Shown here one piece after another: positions 1 to 8,879 of a DNA stretch of 64,000 nt. The position numbers were made by a program, and so were the translations under genes. The notes beneath the pieces were generated by a model. It was not told where the DNA came from and made no database searches. It worked only from the letters and a program-made list of their open reading frames with translations. Source of the DNA: an uncultured Acidobacteriota bacterium (lineage in GTDB: Bacteria; Acidobacteriota; Blastocatellia; Pyrinomonadales; Pyrinomonadaceae). Location: positions 112,850 through 176,849 of the forward strand of contig CADEGD010000003.1 in NCBI GenBank assembly GCA_902826795.1, in the 5' to 3' direction. How positions within the stretch are numbered: the stretch's first letter is position 1; each line of letters opens with the position of its first letter.

Positions 1-781
1 AACGGCGTTGCTCAGCTCGCTCGAAGGCTATCGCGGACATCCGCGAATGAAGCCGCCCTTCCCTGCCGTTGAGGGCTTGTATGCCAGCCCGACGGTCGTA
101 AACAACGTAGAAACGTTTACATCGGTACCGCAGATCATCGAGATGGGCGGCATCGCGTGGCGCGATCTCGGTACAGAGAAATCGGGCGGAACAAAACTGT
201 GGTCGATCAGCGGACACGTTAAGAAGCCGGGCGTCTATGAACTTCCGATGGGCTACGCCGATATGGAAAAGTTCATTATGGAAGACTGCGGCGGAATGCT
301 TCGCGACGACAAGAAGCTGAAAGCGGTCATCCCCGGCGGATCGAGCGTTTACGTAATGAACGCGGGCCAGATCATCGGCCAGAACGTAACGCTTGATTAC
401 GAGGGCCTTGTCGCCGCGGGTTCTTCACTTGGAACGGGCGGAATGATCGTGATGGATGAGACCGTTGACATCGTCGAATCGACCAAGAACTTGTCCGAGT
501 TCTACAAGCACGAGTCGTGCGGGTGGTGTACGCCTTGCCGTGAGGGCACGGACTGGCTCGTCAAGATTTTCGACCGCATCACATCAGGCGGCGGAAGGCC
601 GGAAGACGTTCAGTTAATGCTCGATATTGCGGACAACATCGAGGGCAAATCGTTTTGCCCGCTAGGCGATGCGGCCGCCTGGCCAGTACAGAGCGCGATC
701 AAGCAGTTTCCAGATGACTTTAAGAAGTGGATAGTTAACGGCGCCGCGAGTAACGGCCACGTTGTCGAGGCAAACATGTAA
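1..781 (+). CDS. nuoF: NADH-quinone oxidoreductase subunit F, C-terminal part (cut by left edge)
   Basis: This is the 51-kDa NADH-binding subunit of complex I, which passes electrons from NADH through FMN to the Fe-S chain. Only about the last 260 residues are present; the reading frame is open to base 2, so the FMN/NADH-binding half lies outside the window. The visible part holds the SLBB-like region and the N3 [4Fe-4S] ligands: a C-x2-C-x2-C group in SCGWCTPC and the fourth Cys in SFCPLGD. The next nuo gene (nuoG) is 1.6 kb downstream, after two unrelated genes. The family assignment is secure. Confidence 0.96.
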   Translation, partial: TALLSSLEGYRGHPRMKPPFPAVEGLYASPTVVNNVETFTSVPQIIEMGGIAWRDLGTEKSGGTKLWSISGHVKKPGVYELPMGYADMEKFIMEDCGGMLRDDKKLKAVIPGGSSVYVMNAGQIIGQNVTLDYEGLVAAGSSLGTGGMIVMDETVDIVESTKNLSEFYKHESCGWCTPCREGTDWLVKIFDRITSGGGRPEDVQLMLDIADNIEGKSFCPLGDAAAWPVQSAIKQFPDDFKKWIVNGAASNGHVVEANM

Positions 782-806
782 AAGGGATTGAGAACGGAGG
801 GTAGGT

Positions 807-2078
807 ATGAGGCTGATCGGTCGTTTCCTCGTTTCGTTAGCAGTACTGATCTTTGTCAATTCGTTTATTACCCTGACCGTATCCGGTCAGTTGGTGACGT
901 CGACGCGGGTCGCGACGATGACGGCGGCTGACTTTAACAAGCGGATGAACACCGCTCACCGTAATGTGGGACTGGAACCGCTCCGTGGGCCTCTGCACCT
1001 GTATAAGGTCACGTACCAGTCGGTCGATGTGAAAGGACGCAGCGCGGTACTTTCCGGGCTCGTTGCACTTCCGGCTCAAGGTGCTCCGAACGGTTTGATC
1101 GTTTTTAACCACGGGACGATGGCTGACCAGAAAACCGTGCCGTCGGCATATCGTGGTGAAACTAAGGCGGGCGAGACACAAAATGCCTTGCTCGCGTTCG
1201 GTTCGGGCGGATACGCGATCACCATGCCGGATTACATCGGCCAGGGCGTCCACCGAGCGAACGCTCACCCCTATCCCGCAAGTGTGGTCAACGCTCGAGC
1301 AGGCGTGGATATGATCAAGGCCGCACGCGAGGTTGCACGGCGAAACCGAGTAGCGGTCGGCGAGCAGCTCTATGTCTCGGGATATTCGGAGGGCGGCGGA
1401 GTCGCGATGGGGCAGACTCGGTTGCTCGAACAGTCGAACGACCCGATGCATCGCGTCACGGCAGCGGCTCCTGCAGCCGGACCCTATGATCTCTCGGGTA
1501 CGACGGTGGATTTCATGGCCGAGCGGCCGACCGATCAGATCGGATTCGTTCTGCGAACTTATTTGCTGGGATTCGGAATATACTCGCTGCACAAGAACCA
1601 AGGCATCAAGACGGGCGATTACTTCAAAACGTCGATGGCTTTGACAATCAACCTAGCCTATGGCGGTGGCGTTTCCGATGAGAATGTGATCAAACGGGTC
1701 GGCGTAACCGGAGCTTTGATGAGAGCGAAAAACGATCTGTATAACGTGATCACAGATAAGTTCAAGCGAGTCTTTGAGACGAGAGATTTCTCAGATCCGT
1801 TCCTGCGGCAGCTTCGCGACAACGATACGTACGATTGGTCGCCGCGAACGAGAATGCTGTTGATCGCTTTGGTAAACGACACCATCGTGACGCCAAAGAA
1901 TACTCAGGTCGCGATGCGAACGATGAGACGAAACGGGGTCAGCCGCGACACGCTGCGGCAATCGATCATTCAGGACACGAGCCTGAACCACGCGACGGCA
2001 ATGCCGGAATCACTCCTGCGAGCAAGGTTGTTTTTCGACCGCGGATTTCAGGGTGTTCGCGTAACAGAAGATAATTAG
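807..2078 (+). CDS. Secreted alpha/beta-hydrolase (lipase/esterase-like)
   Basis: This 423-residue protein starts at ATG 807 behind a good ribosome site (GGAGG about 10 bases upstream) and has an N-terminal hydrophobic segment that reads as a signal peptide or anchor. It shows the alpha/beta-hydrolase nucleophile elbow GYSEGGG with predicted catalytic Ser194. Asp358 (in VNDTIV) and His395 (in SLNHAT) are the likely rest of the triad. It resembles secreted lipases and prolyl-oligopeptidase-like esterases; the substrate cannot be read. It begins 26 bases after nuoF on the same strand, so it is probably co-transcribed with nuo genes, although no functional link to complex I is known. Confidence 0.8.
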   Translation: MRLIGRFLVSLAVLIFVNSFITLTVSGQLVTSTRVATMTAADFNKRMNTAHRNVGLEPLRGPLHLYKVTYQSVDVKGRSAVLSGLVALPAQGAPNGLIVFNHGTMADQKTVPSAYRGETKAGETQNALLAFGSGGYAITMPDYIGQGVHRANAHPYPASVVNARAGVDMIKAAREVARRNRVAVGEQLYVSGYSEGGGVAMGQTRLLEQSNDPMHRVTAAAPAAGPYDLSGTTVDFMAERPTDQIGFVLRTYLLGFGIYSLHKNQGIKTGDYFKTSMALTINLAYGGGVSDENVIKRVGVTGALMRAKNDLYNVITDKFKRVFETRDFSDPFLRQLRDNDTYDWSPRTRMLLIALVNDTIVTPKNTQVAMRTMRRNGVSRDTLRQSIIQDTSLNHATAMPESLLRARLFFDRGFQGVRVTEDN

Positions 2079-2114
2079 TTAGTATCTAGAGTTTAATTTT
2101 GAGAGGTAAATACT

Positions 2115-2231
2115 ATGGGAAAAGGCGATAAGCGCACACGCCGCGGAAAGATCTTTGCGGGTTCATACGGAAAATCACGTCCTAAGAGCATCAAGAAGAA
2201 CACGCCCGCAGGTGCAGACAAGAAGGATTAA
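2115..2231 (+). CDS. 30S ribosomal protein bTHX (bS22-like)
   Basis: A 38-residue, very basic protein starting MGKGDKRTRRGKIF and continuing GSYGKSRPK. This matches the small ribosomal protein Thx, which sits in a pocket at the top of the 30S head in Thermus and has short relatives in several phyla. The start ATG is preceded by GAGAGG at a suitable distance. It has an acidic/basic tail (GADKKD) beyond the usual core of about 25 residues. It lies between the hydrolase and nuoG, an unusual place for a ribosomal protein gene. I recognise it from sequence alone. Confidence 0.85.
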   Translation: MGKGDKRTRRGKIFAGSYGKSRPKSIKKNTPAGADKKD

Positions 2232-2277
2232 CGATAAGCGGGGAGCTAGTCGATCGGGACGGTCTTAATTTCTTCCG

Positions 2278-2345
2278 ATTCTTCTTGTTCGTCTTGTTCC
2301 GTGGTAAAAAAAAAGAAACCACAGAACAAGACGAACAGGAAGAAT
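2278..2345. repeat. Long imperfect inverted repeat upstream of nuoG
   Basis: Two 28-base arms (2278-2305 and 2318-2345) pair at 26 Watson-Crick positions plus one G-U, around a 12-base purine loop made almost only of A. It lies in the 170-base gap between bTHX and nuoG. The A-rich loop and missing terminal U-run argue against a plain intrinsic terminator. It may be a mobile palindromic repeat, an RNA processing site or an attenuator. Confidence 0.8.
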
Positions 2346-2401
2346 GAAGACGAATAAGATGTCGCATCGGACGAGATAAGATCCGGACAAAACAGCGTTT
2401 G

Positions 2402-4645
2402 ATGTTAAAAGAACCTATAAAGGTCACCATTAACGGAGCAGAGATCGAAGCCGAAAAAGGCGCGGTCCTGATCGATGTTTGCCGCGATAACGCGGAGAAC
2501 ATTCCGTCGTTCTGTTACTACAAAGACCTCGCTCCGCAGGCTTCATGCCGCATGTGTCTGGTTCGCATCGACAAGATGCCGAAGCTGCAAACGTCGTGCA
2601 CGATCAAGGTAACGGACGGAATGGTGGTGACGACCCAGAGCCCTGAGATCGAGAAAGCTCAGCGCTCGATGGGCGAATTTCTACTTACGAATCATCCGCT
2701 CGATTGCCCGGTCTGCGACCGCGGCGGCGAGTGTGAACTGCAGGAAGTCATCTTCGATTGGGGTGATGTCGAGGAGCGGTTCAAGGAAGAAAAGAACAAG
2801 GCTCCCGAAAAATATCTCTCGCCGATCGTCGCTAACGATCCGCAGCGATGCATCTTGTGCAAACGATGCACGCGCGTCTGCGACGAGTGGATGGGTGAAG
2901 ATGCGATCGAGGCCGGAAACCGAGGTGCGAACACCGTCATCGGTACATACGGCGGTTGGCTGAACTGCTCGCAGTGCGGAAACTGTATCGAGGTTTGCCC
3001 GACCGGAACGCTGCTCGACGGAGTTTACCGTCACGCGACGCGTCCGTGGGAGCTCGACCAGACGATCACAACGGATGTCTACTCGTCGGACGGCATGCAG
3101 CTTTCGATCGGTTCACGCGCAGGTGAAGTCCATCGCATCGTTGCTCGCGATCGATACGTGAACGGACTTAACGGCGAGTTTCTCGACGTAAAAGCTCGTT
3201 TTGCACACGAGTTCATCAACCACCCTGACCGCATCAAGACCCCGCTGATCCGCTATTCGAAGGGCGGTAAACTCATTCCCGCGACGTGGGACGCTGCGAT
3301 AAAATACGTTGCCCATAAGCTTTCAGCTTATGGGTCGGAGACTGCCGTCGTTGCGAGTCCGCGTTTGACGAACGAGTCGATTGCCGCTCTTGGCTTTTTC
3401 GCTCGCGATGCGGTGAAAACCGAGAAGGTCGGCGTTGCGGATCGACAAAGCATGGCCGCGTTCTTCGAGAACTTGAGCTCACCGCTCGCGACGCACAAAG
3501 ATATTCGATACGCCAGCACGATCGTCTTGATCGGGGGCGATCCGGAAGAGGAGCAAACATACACAGCGAAACAGATCCGCCAGGCCGTTCGCAACGGCGG
3601 TGCGAAACTGATCGTTGTGAACGAAACGCCTATCAGGCTTACTACCAAAGCGAGCATTTTCATTCACGCCAATCATGGTTCCGTTGATGCTTTCGCACTG
3701 ACAGTATTAGACGCCAGCAACGATTCGTTTGCCGCCGAGAAACTCGGAGTCGATGCCGGTTTACTTGGCGACGTTCGCGACGCGGTCTTCGAGACAAAAG
3801 GGGATGTGATCATCGTCTGCGGATCGGACCTTTCGTCTGACGCTCAAGCAGTCATCGCAGCGACCGCGGGAAGCCTCGCAGGCGATGGACGCCGCGTGTT
3901 ACTTCATCCGCTTCCGCTCTACAACAACTCGGTCGGAGCGATCGACATCCTCGGCGGCGGCAGTGAGAGAGATGCTTTGCGATCTGCAAAGGCGGCATAC
4001 GTAGTTGGGAGCTTGCAAGATGCATCGCTGCTCGCCGGTAAGGAATTTGTCGTTGTGCAGGAACTGTTTGAGACCGAGACGACCGTGCATGCCGACGTAG
4101 TTTTCCCGGCTGCCTCTTTCGCCGAGGTCGACGGAACGTTCACGAATAACGCAGGGAATGTGCAGCGCGTCCGTAAGGCCATCGAGCCCTTGAATCAATC
4201 GAAGCCTGACTGGATGATCACGCGTGCGATCGCTGCGGAGATTGGCGTCGATCTCGGATTCGAGCCGTCGGCAACTTCGGCATTCAAAGCAGTTGCCGAT
4301 GCCGTTCCTGCTTATGAAGGCTTGCGTTATCCGGCATTAAAAGACGAATCGAGTCCGGTTCAGGCTAAATACGAGATCGCTTCGCGTGATGTCTCGGGTG
4401 CAGTGGACTCGCTTCGAAGGTCGGTTGATGCCATTCAGCCGGCAGACAAGATCAATGAAACACCTAAGGTCGGGCACAAATTGCACCGCCTGACGACGAT
4501 GACGAGCAAGACGCCGCAGTTTCACCTGCTGGCAAACGGAAATCCGAAACCGGATAATCTGCTCGTATCGCCGCTTGTGCAGATCGAACCGAGCGGAGCG
4601 AAGAGAGAGATGGCGGCGGCCGTCGGCGTTGGGGATCGAGAGTAA
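2402..4645 (+). CDS. nuoG: NADH-quinone oxidoreductase subunit G
   Basis: The large Fe-S subunit of the complex I peripheral arm, 747 residues from ATG 2402 (a TTG lies directly before it). Domains in order: a [2Fe-2S] ferredoxin domain with Cys38, 49, 52, 66; the His-Cys3 cluster His98, Cys102, 105, 111; two [4Fe-4S] clusters using Cys150/153/156/199 and Cys160/189/192/195; then a molybdopterin-oxidoreductase-like fold of about 500 residues. The extra N7 cluster Cys motif of some NuoG proteins was not seen. It ends just before a palindromic repeat, 142 bases upstream of nuoH. Confidence 0.96.
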   Translation: MLKEPIKVTINGAEIEAEKGAVLIDVCRDNAENIPSFCYYKDLAPQASCRMCLVRIDKMPKLQTSCTIKVTDGMVVTTQSPEIEKAQRSMGEFLLTNHPLDCPVCDRGGECELQEVIFDWGDVEERFKEEKNKAPEKYLSPIVANDPQRCILCKRCTRVCDEWMGEDAIEAGNRGANTVIGTYGGWLNCSQCGNCIEVCPTGTLLDGVYRHATRPWELDQTITTDVYSSDGMQLSIGSRAGEVHRIVARDRYVNGLNGEFLDVKARFAHEFINHPDRIKTPLIRYSKGGKLIPATWDAAIKYVAHKLSAYGSETAVVASPRLTNESIAALGFFARDAVKTEKVGVADRQSMAAFFENLSSPLATHKDIRYASTIVLIGGDPEEEQTYTAKQIRQAVRNGGAKLIVVNETPIRLTTKASIFIHANHGSVDAFALTVLDASNDSFAAEKLGVDAGLLGDVRDAVFETKGDVIIVCGSDLSSDAQAVIAATAGSLAGDGRRVLLHPLPLYNNSVGAIDILGGGSERDALRSAKAAYVVGSLQDASLLAGKEFVVVQELFETETTVHADVVFPAASFAEVDGTFTNNAGNVQRVRKAIEPLNQSKPDWMITRAIAAEIGVDLGFEPSATSAFKAVADAVPAYEGLRYPALKDESSPVQAKYEIASRDVSGAVDSLRRSVDAIQPADKINETPKVGHKLHRLTTMTSKTPQFHLLANGNPKPDNLLVSPLVQIEPSGAKREMAAAVGVGDRE

Positions 4646-4649
4646 CCGT

Positions 4650-4673
4650 AAGACAGGCTTTCTAGCCTGTCTT
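4650..4673. repeat. Palindrome between nuoG and nuoH
   Basis: A perfect 10-base stem around the tetraloop TTCT (AGGCT-TTCT-AGCCT at its core), beginning 4 bases after the nuoG stop. A decayed relative sharing GCTGGAAAGCCTGTTCTAC lies at 4759-4777, just before nuoH. No U-run follows the stem, so it is more likely a dispersed palindromic element than an intrinsic terminator. Confidence 0.75.
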
Positions 4674-4787
4674 CGGTGAGGTTTAGATTCCTTATTCATA
4701 AACGTCGGCGGACGAGCCGGCCTAGGTAGATTTCGAGTGCTTGTGGTAACCGGAACACGCTGGAAAGCCTGTTCTACGACCTGATTT

Positions 4788-5912
4788 ATGGAAGCTGTTC
4801 TTAAAACTGCTTTTCCTTTTATTGTTTTTTCGGCTGGGATACTTGCCGCGTTTCAGGGCGTGCTGATGATCGTCGCGTATACGGTACTTGCCGAGCGTAA
4901 GGTCCTCGGCTGGATGCAGGGCCGTGTCGGGCCGAACCGCGTCGGGCCGTGGGGTGTTTTGCAGCCGTTCGCCGACCTCTTTAAGTTCATCCTCAAAGAG
5001 GATTTGATCCCTGACAAGTCAACGAAGTTTGTTTATTTTCTCGCGCCGCTCGTTGCCTTGAGCTGCGCCCTGCTGCCGATCGTCGTTTACCCGTTCGGAC
5101 CCCGGATCGCAGATCCGCTAGGATGGCTGGTGCCGTATGTCGCAGACTGGCCTACGCTTGGGCCAGCAGTCGCGTGGATCGCCGAACAGGCCATCAACAT
5201 GCCGCTGACGATCGCCAGGATCGATGTCGGCGTCTTGTTCGTCCTTGGGATAACATCCGTCGGCGTTTTCGGTATCGCGTTGGCCGGCTGGTCGTCGAAC
5301 AGCAAATATTCGCTCATGGGCGGGCTGCGTTCGTCGGCTCAGATGATCTCGTATGAACTGGCAATGGGCGCTTCTGTGATCGGCGTGGTAATGCTTGCCG
5401 GTACGCTGGATCTCAACGGCATCATCGAAGCTCAGATCCGTTCGCCGTTCAAATGGTTCATTATTCCCCAGTTCCTTGGCTTTGTGGTTTTCTTGATCGC
5501 GGCTTTCGCGGAAACGAATCGCGTGCCGTTCGACCTTCCGGAAGCTGAGACCGAACTGGTCGCAGGATTCCATACGGAATACTCCGCATTGAAATTCGCC
5601 CTGTTTTTTATGGCCGAGTACGTGAATATGTTCACGGTCTCGGTGATGTGTGTAACGTTGTTCTTGGGCGGCTGGTACGTTCCGGGCTTGGGCAAGATCC
5701 TTCAGCCGGGCTCGATTCCGTATGCGCTGGTCAGCCACGTGGCGTTCATTGGGAAGATCTGTTTCTTCTTATTCTTGTACATCTGGGTTCGCGGTACACT
5801 TCCGCGTTTCCGCTTTGACCAGTTGATGAACTTTGGATGGAAGTTTTTGCTTCCGCTCGGCATCGCAAATATTATTTTGACGATCGTAGTTGTGTACTTT
5901 TTGAATAGCTAG
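4788..5912 (+). CDS. nuoH: NADH-quinone oxidoreductase subunit H
   Basis: The membrane subunit that forms the quinone-binding cavity with the peripheral arm; 374 residues with about eight hydrophobic segments. Diagnostic motifs are GRVGPNRVGPWG near residue 45 and the acidic loop ETNRVPFDLPEAE, followed by ELVAGFHTEYS. Length is normal, slightly extended at the N-terminus. nuoI normally follows this gene, but here only a 91-base gap with an inverted repeat separates it from nuoJ. Confidence 0.97.
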   Translation: MEAVLKTAFPFIVFSAGILAAFQGVLMIVAYTVLAERKVLGWMQGRVGPNRVGPWGVLQPFADLFKFILKEDLIPDKSTKFVYFLAPLVALSCALLPIVVYPFGPRIADPLGWLVPYVADWPTLGPAVAWIAEQAINMPLTIARIDVGVLFVLGITSVGVFGIALAGWSSNSKYSLMGGLRSSAQMISYELAMGASVIGVVMLAGTLDLNGIIEAQIRSPFKWFIIPQFLGFVVFLIAAFAETNRVPFDLPEAETELVAGFHTEYSALKFALFFMAEYVNMFTVSVMCVTLFLGGWYVPGLGKILQPGSIPYALVSHVAFIGKICFFLFLYIWVRGTLPRFRFDQLMNFGWKFLLPLGIANIILTIVVVYFLNS

Positions 5913-5921
5913 GAATTTCAA

Positions 5922-5992
5922 CCGCAGATGAACGCAGATAAACACAGATCTTTCTTGGCTTCGAATCGGCGTCCATTTGCGTTTATCTGCGG
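5922..5992. repeat. Inverted repeat of the ATCTGCGG type between nuoH and nuoJ
   Basis: Arms 5922-5939 and 5975-5992 are 18 bases each and pair with two mismatches around a 35-base loop. The arms carry the word CCGCAGATAAACGCA in slightly different versions. Sequences of this kind are common scattered intergenic repeats in several phyla. It occupies most of the nuoH-nuoJ gap. Confidence 0.7.
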
Positions 5993-6003
5993 CTGATTCT
6001 CTT

Positions 6004-6588
6004 ATGGCCTCTGACGTTTTCTTTTTTATTTTCGCCGGCTTCGCGATCGCGTGCGCGATCTCGATGGTGTATCACAAGAATCCTCTGTACAGCGCGATTT
6101 CGCTTGTCGGCGTTTTCATCGCGCTGTCTTGCCTTTACGTCACGCTGGCGGCACCGTTCATCGCGGCCGTGCAGATACTGATCTATGCCGGCGCGATCAT
6201 GGTACTCGTAGTGTTCGTGATCATGCTTCTGAATCTTGACGAAGATCGACGCGATAACCGACTCGGCTTTCTGTACGCTCTCGGCGGTGGACTGGGCCTG
6301 ATACTTTTAGCTCAGACATTTTTCGTGTTCTATGCAGTAATGCGGGCTCCGCAACAGGCTGTGAATACGGCCGAAACTGCCGGCAAGACGATGAGCATAG
6401 GCCAGGCCATGTATACGGAATATCTGCTGCCGGTGGAGATCGTCGGGATCTTGCTCTTAATGGCGATCATCGGCGGCGTTGTGATGTCGCGTAGGCTGAA
6501 TCAGGAACAGATCGAGGCCGTTGTCGACAAGGAACTCGAACTTCGCGGTCAGGACGAAGACAAAGACGATTACAGGATCGCATTTTAG
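6004..6588 (+). CDS. nuoJ: NADH-quinone oxidoreductase subunit J
   Basis: A small membrane subunit of complex I, 194 residues with five hydrophobic segments and the conserved stretch [20 protein letters not shown] start it at ATG 6004. The frame extends upstream to a TTG at 5977, but that part lies in the inverted repeat. A cytoplasmic charged tail (GQDEDKDDY) ends the protein. One base separates its stop from the nuoK start, so the two are probably translationally coupled. Confidence 0.96.
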   Translation: MASDVFFFIFAGFAIACAISMVYHKNPLYSAISLVGVFIALSCLYVTLAAPFIAAVQILIYAGAIMVLVVFVIMLLNLDEDRRDNRLGFLYALGGGLGLILLAQTFFVFYAVMRAPQQAVNTAETAGKTMSIGQAMYTEYLLPVEIVGILLLMAIIGGVVMSRRLNQEQIEAVVDKELELRGQDEDKDDYRIAF

Positions 6589-6589
6589 T

Positions 6590-6895
6590 ATGGAACCGAG
6601 CTTGGCCAGCTATCTGGCGTTATCAGGGATCTTGTTCACGATCGGCGCGGTCGGCGTTATCTATAAACGCAACGCGATCGGCATGTTCATGTGTATCGAG
6701 CTGATGCTCAATTCCGTGAATCTGACGTTCGTCGCCTTTTCGCGATACTACGCCGACACCACCGGCCAGCTTTTCGTATTCATGGTAATGGCCGTCGCCG
6801 CATGCGAAGCCGCCGTTGGGCTCGGCATCATCATCGCATTCTTCCGAAACCGCATCTCCGTCGACGTGGACGACGCGAGTTTGTTGAAGAACTAG
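6590..6895 (+). CDS. nuoK: NADH-quinone oxidoreductase subunit K
   Basis: An MrpC-like membrane subunit of 101 residues with three transmembrane helices. It contains the conserved sequence [20 protein letters not shown], with the proton-path Glu in CIELM, and a second Glu in CEAAVGLG. Start ATG 6590 follows the nuoJ stop by one base and gives the usual family length; an upstream in-frame extension overlaps nuoJ and is not needed. Confidence 0.96.
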   Translation: MEPSLASYLALSGILFTIGAVGVIYKRNAIGMFMCIELMLNSVNLTFVAFSRYYADTTGQLFVFMVMAVAACEAAVGLGIIIAFFRNRISVDVDDASLLKN

Positions 6896-6912
6896 TTTCT
6901 TATTGTGGAGCG

Positions 6913-8220
6913 ATGATATCGCGGTCGCTTAAATGTTGTTTGACAGGCTTGCTCGCGCTCGGAGCTGCATCCGGGATTTACGGGCAAACCAAAGAGGCGT
7001 GCATACCGCCGTCCGCATCGACTTTTCAATCGATCAGCCGCGCGGAAATCGAGTCGCTCTTGGCTGATATTGCGGTAACAAACCCGACGGTCCTGAATAA
7101 AATTAGAGAAGATCCCGACCTTAAACGGACCCAGATTGATACTTTGAAAGAGTTGCTCGCGTTTGCAAGTGCGGCAGTCCAGGATGGCCTCGCCGCAAAA
7201 GCCGTCAATTGCCGTGAGCTGGGATACACTCGCGATGAAACTATCGCGGCTCAGTATGACAAGCAAAAGAACAAAGGCAAGGTCGGACCGCCCTTCGGGT
7301 TTGTCACCGACGCGGCAGTCGCGGCTTATTGGAATGGTACGTCGGCAAAGCCCCTGAATTCCAAGGTCCGAGAAGATCGGGAGGCCGGATTCAAAAGCTT
7401 TCTTGAAACAAAGCTGGCTGTTCGTGATGAGGACAACCCGGCGGCGAAGGATCGGCAGGTTTCCGAACCCGAGATCGAGCGAGCTCGTGAGTTTTATGCG
7501 AAAATTCGCATTTACGCGGACGAATACGCCGCACGATCGGCAGTGCTGCCTGCGACATTTAAGGATAAAGTGCAGCTACAGGTAAGGTTGCAGCAGGCGC
7601 AGTTTCTTGCAAGGCAGTATTCCGCTGCGGTTGCTGCGAAAACGGTGATCACGGATGAAGAGATCGCGGCATACATCCGGATCAGACCGGATCTCGATCC
7701 GACGGCAAAAAGATCAAAGGCTGAAGAGATACTAGGGCGGGCAATGAACGGCGAGGATTTCGCCAAGTTGGCCGATGAATTTTCAGATGATCCGGGCACG
7801 ACGAATAAAGGTGGGCTATATGTTGAAGTTCGACCGGGACAAATGATCGAAGCGTTTGAAAAAGCCGCTTTGTCGTTGGAGCCGGGCAAGGTGAATCCGG
7901 AATTGACCCAAACGGATTACGGTTACCACATTATCAAGCTTGAGAAGAGAAGCTTTGGCGGCTTGACGTACGATGTCCGCCACATTTTGATATCGACCGG
8001 TTATAAGGATCCCGACAATCCTACAGCGAGAGAAGTGCCGATCAATGAATACGTTCGGTCAAGGATCGAGGAAGAGAAGAGTAGAAAGTTGATTGATCGA
8101 ATAGTGGTGGAAAATGCGATCTCAGTTCCTGACGATTTCGAGATACCGCCGGCGGTCAAGCCGCCATCAACGACTGGCAGTAAACCTAAAGTAAGAAAAG
8201 CGGTGCGAAAGCGTCGTTGA
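6913..8220 (+). CDS. Secreted PpiC-type peptidyl-prolyl isomerase (parvulin/SurA-like)
   Basis: A 435-residue protein from ATG 6913 (GTGGAG just upstream). It begins with a signal peptide (hydrophobic segment ending near ASGIYGQ). A parvulin domain lies around residues 255-345, with FSDDPGTTNKGGLY and DYGYHIIKLEK as markers, and a second, incomplete parvulin-like stretch follows (YDVRHILIST). The tail is basic and Pro-rich. Such proteins fold or escort secreted and outer-membrane proteins. It sits between nuoK and the nucleotidyltransferase gene, apparently within the nuo transcript. Confidence 0.8.
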   Translation: MISRSLKCCLTGLLALGAASGIYGQTKEACIPPSASTFQSISRAEIESLLADIAVTNPTVLNKIREDPDLKRTQIDTLKELLAFASAAVQDGLAAKAVNCRELGYTRDETIAAQYDKQKNKGKVGPPFGFVTDAAVAAYWNGTSAKPLNSKVREDREAGFKSFLETKLAVRDEDNPAAKDRQVSEPEIERAREFYAKIRIYADEYAARSAVLPATFKDKVQLQVRLQQAQFLARQYSAAVAAKTVITDEEIAAYIRIRPDLDPTAKRSKAEEILGRAMNGEDFAKLADEFSDDPGTTNKGGLYVEVRPGQMIEAFEKAALSLEPGKVNPELTQTDYGYHIIKLEKRSFGGLTYDVRHILISTGYKDPDNPTAREVPINEYVRSRIEEEKSRKLIDRIVVENAISVPDDFEIPPAVKPPSTTGSKPKVRKAVRKRR

Positions 8221-8245
8221 GAATGCAACTAACGGGCAGAAAATT

Positions 8246-8878
8246 GTGCTAAACGCTGACGTTTTGACATTTCACGAGTTTGTAATGCATGAAGCTCTGC
8301 CATTGTCTACGATCCAGGGCTCTGTCCTCGAGTTTCTCCAAGGACGAAAAGATGTCGTTTTGTTCGGGGCGCAAGCAGTAAACGCCTATGTCAGTGAACC
8401 TAGAGCCACTCAGGATGTAGATATTATGTCCACGCGAGCTCAGGATGTTGGGGAAGAACTCCGACAGCATTTAAGCAATGTTTTCCACATCGCTGTTCGA
8501 GTTCGAGAAGTCGCAGGTGGCAAAGGCCTAAGGGTGTATCAGGTACGAAAGGAAGGAAATCGTCATCTGGTTGATATTCGTCCGGTAGATAGTTTTCCAG
8601 AAACGCGTATATTCGAGGATATCCAAGTCGTTTCGCCAGAGGAACTTATAGCAAGCAAAGTCACGTCTCACATTTCCCGATATGGGAAGGCAAAGGGGTG
8701 GACAGACAGGCGTGATCTAACGCTCTTACTCCTAGAGTTTCCTGAACTCAAGACGGCGACTGGGGCAGTTAGGTCTTTACTAGAGGAGCGAAATGCTGAC
8801 GCTGCGGTAATCGAGTTGTGGAAAGAACTCGTTTCGACTGACCTGAATATTGAAGCAGACGACGATCTGAGTTTCTAG
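8246..8878 (+). CDS. Nucleotidyltransferase of the AbiEii/MenT-like type
   Basis: About 210 residues from GTG 8246, or 197 from ATG 8285; no strong ribosome site decides. The N-terminal half has an FGAQAVNAY segment and RATQDVDIM, matching the nucleotidyltransferase pattern in which the two Asp of DVD bind metal. A later VDIRP could supply the third acidic residue. AbiEii-like proteins are often toxins with a partner antitoxin or act in phage defence. No antitoxin gene adjoins it: the neighbours are ppiC and nuoL. It could instead be a housekeeping or solitary enzyme of this superfamily. Confidence 0.65.
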   Translation: MLNADVLTFHEFVMHEALPLSTIQGSVLEFLQGRKDVVLFGAQAVNAYVSEPRATQDVDIMSTRAQDVGEELRQHLSNVFHIAVRVREVAGGKGLRVYQVRKEGNRHLVDIRPVDSFPETRIFEDIQVVSPEELIASKVTSHISRYGKAKGWTDRRDLTLLLLEFPELKTATGAVRSLLEERNADAAVIELWKELVSTDLNIEADDDLSF

Positions 8879-8879
8879 A

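Noticed and set aside
837..1601. A 254-codon minus-strand frame across the alpha/beta-hydrolase gene
   Set aside because: It overlaps a gene with an intact catalytic triad, and its own translation looks random.
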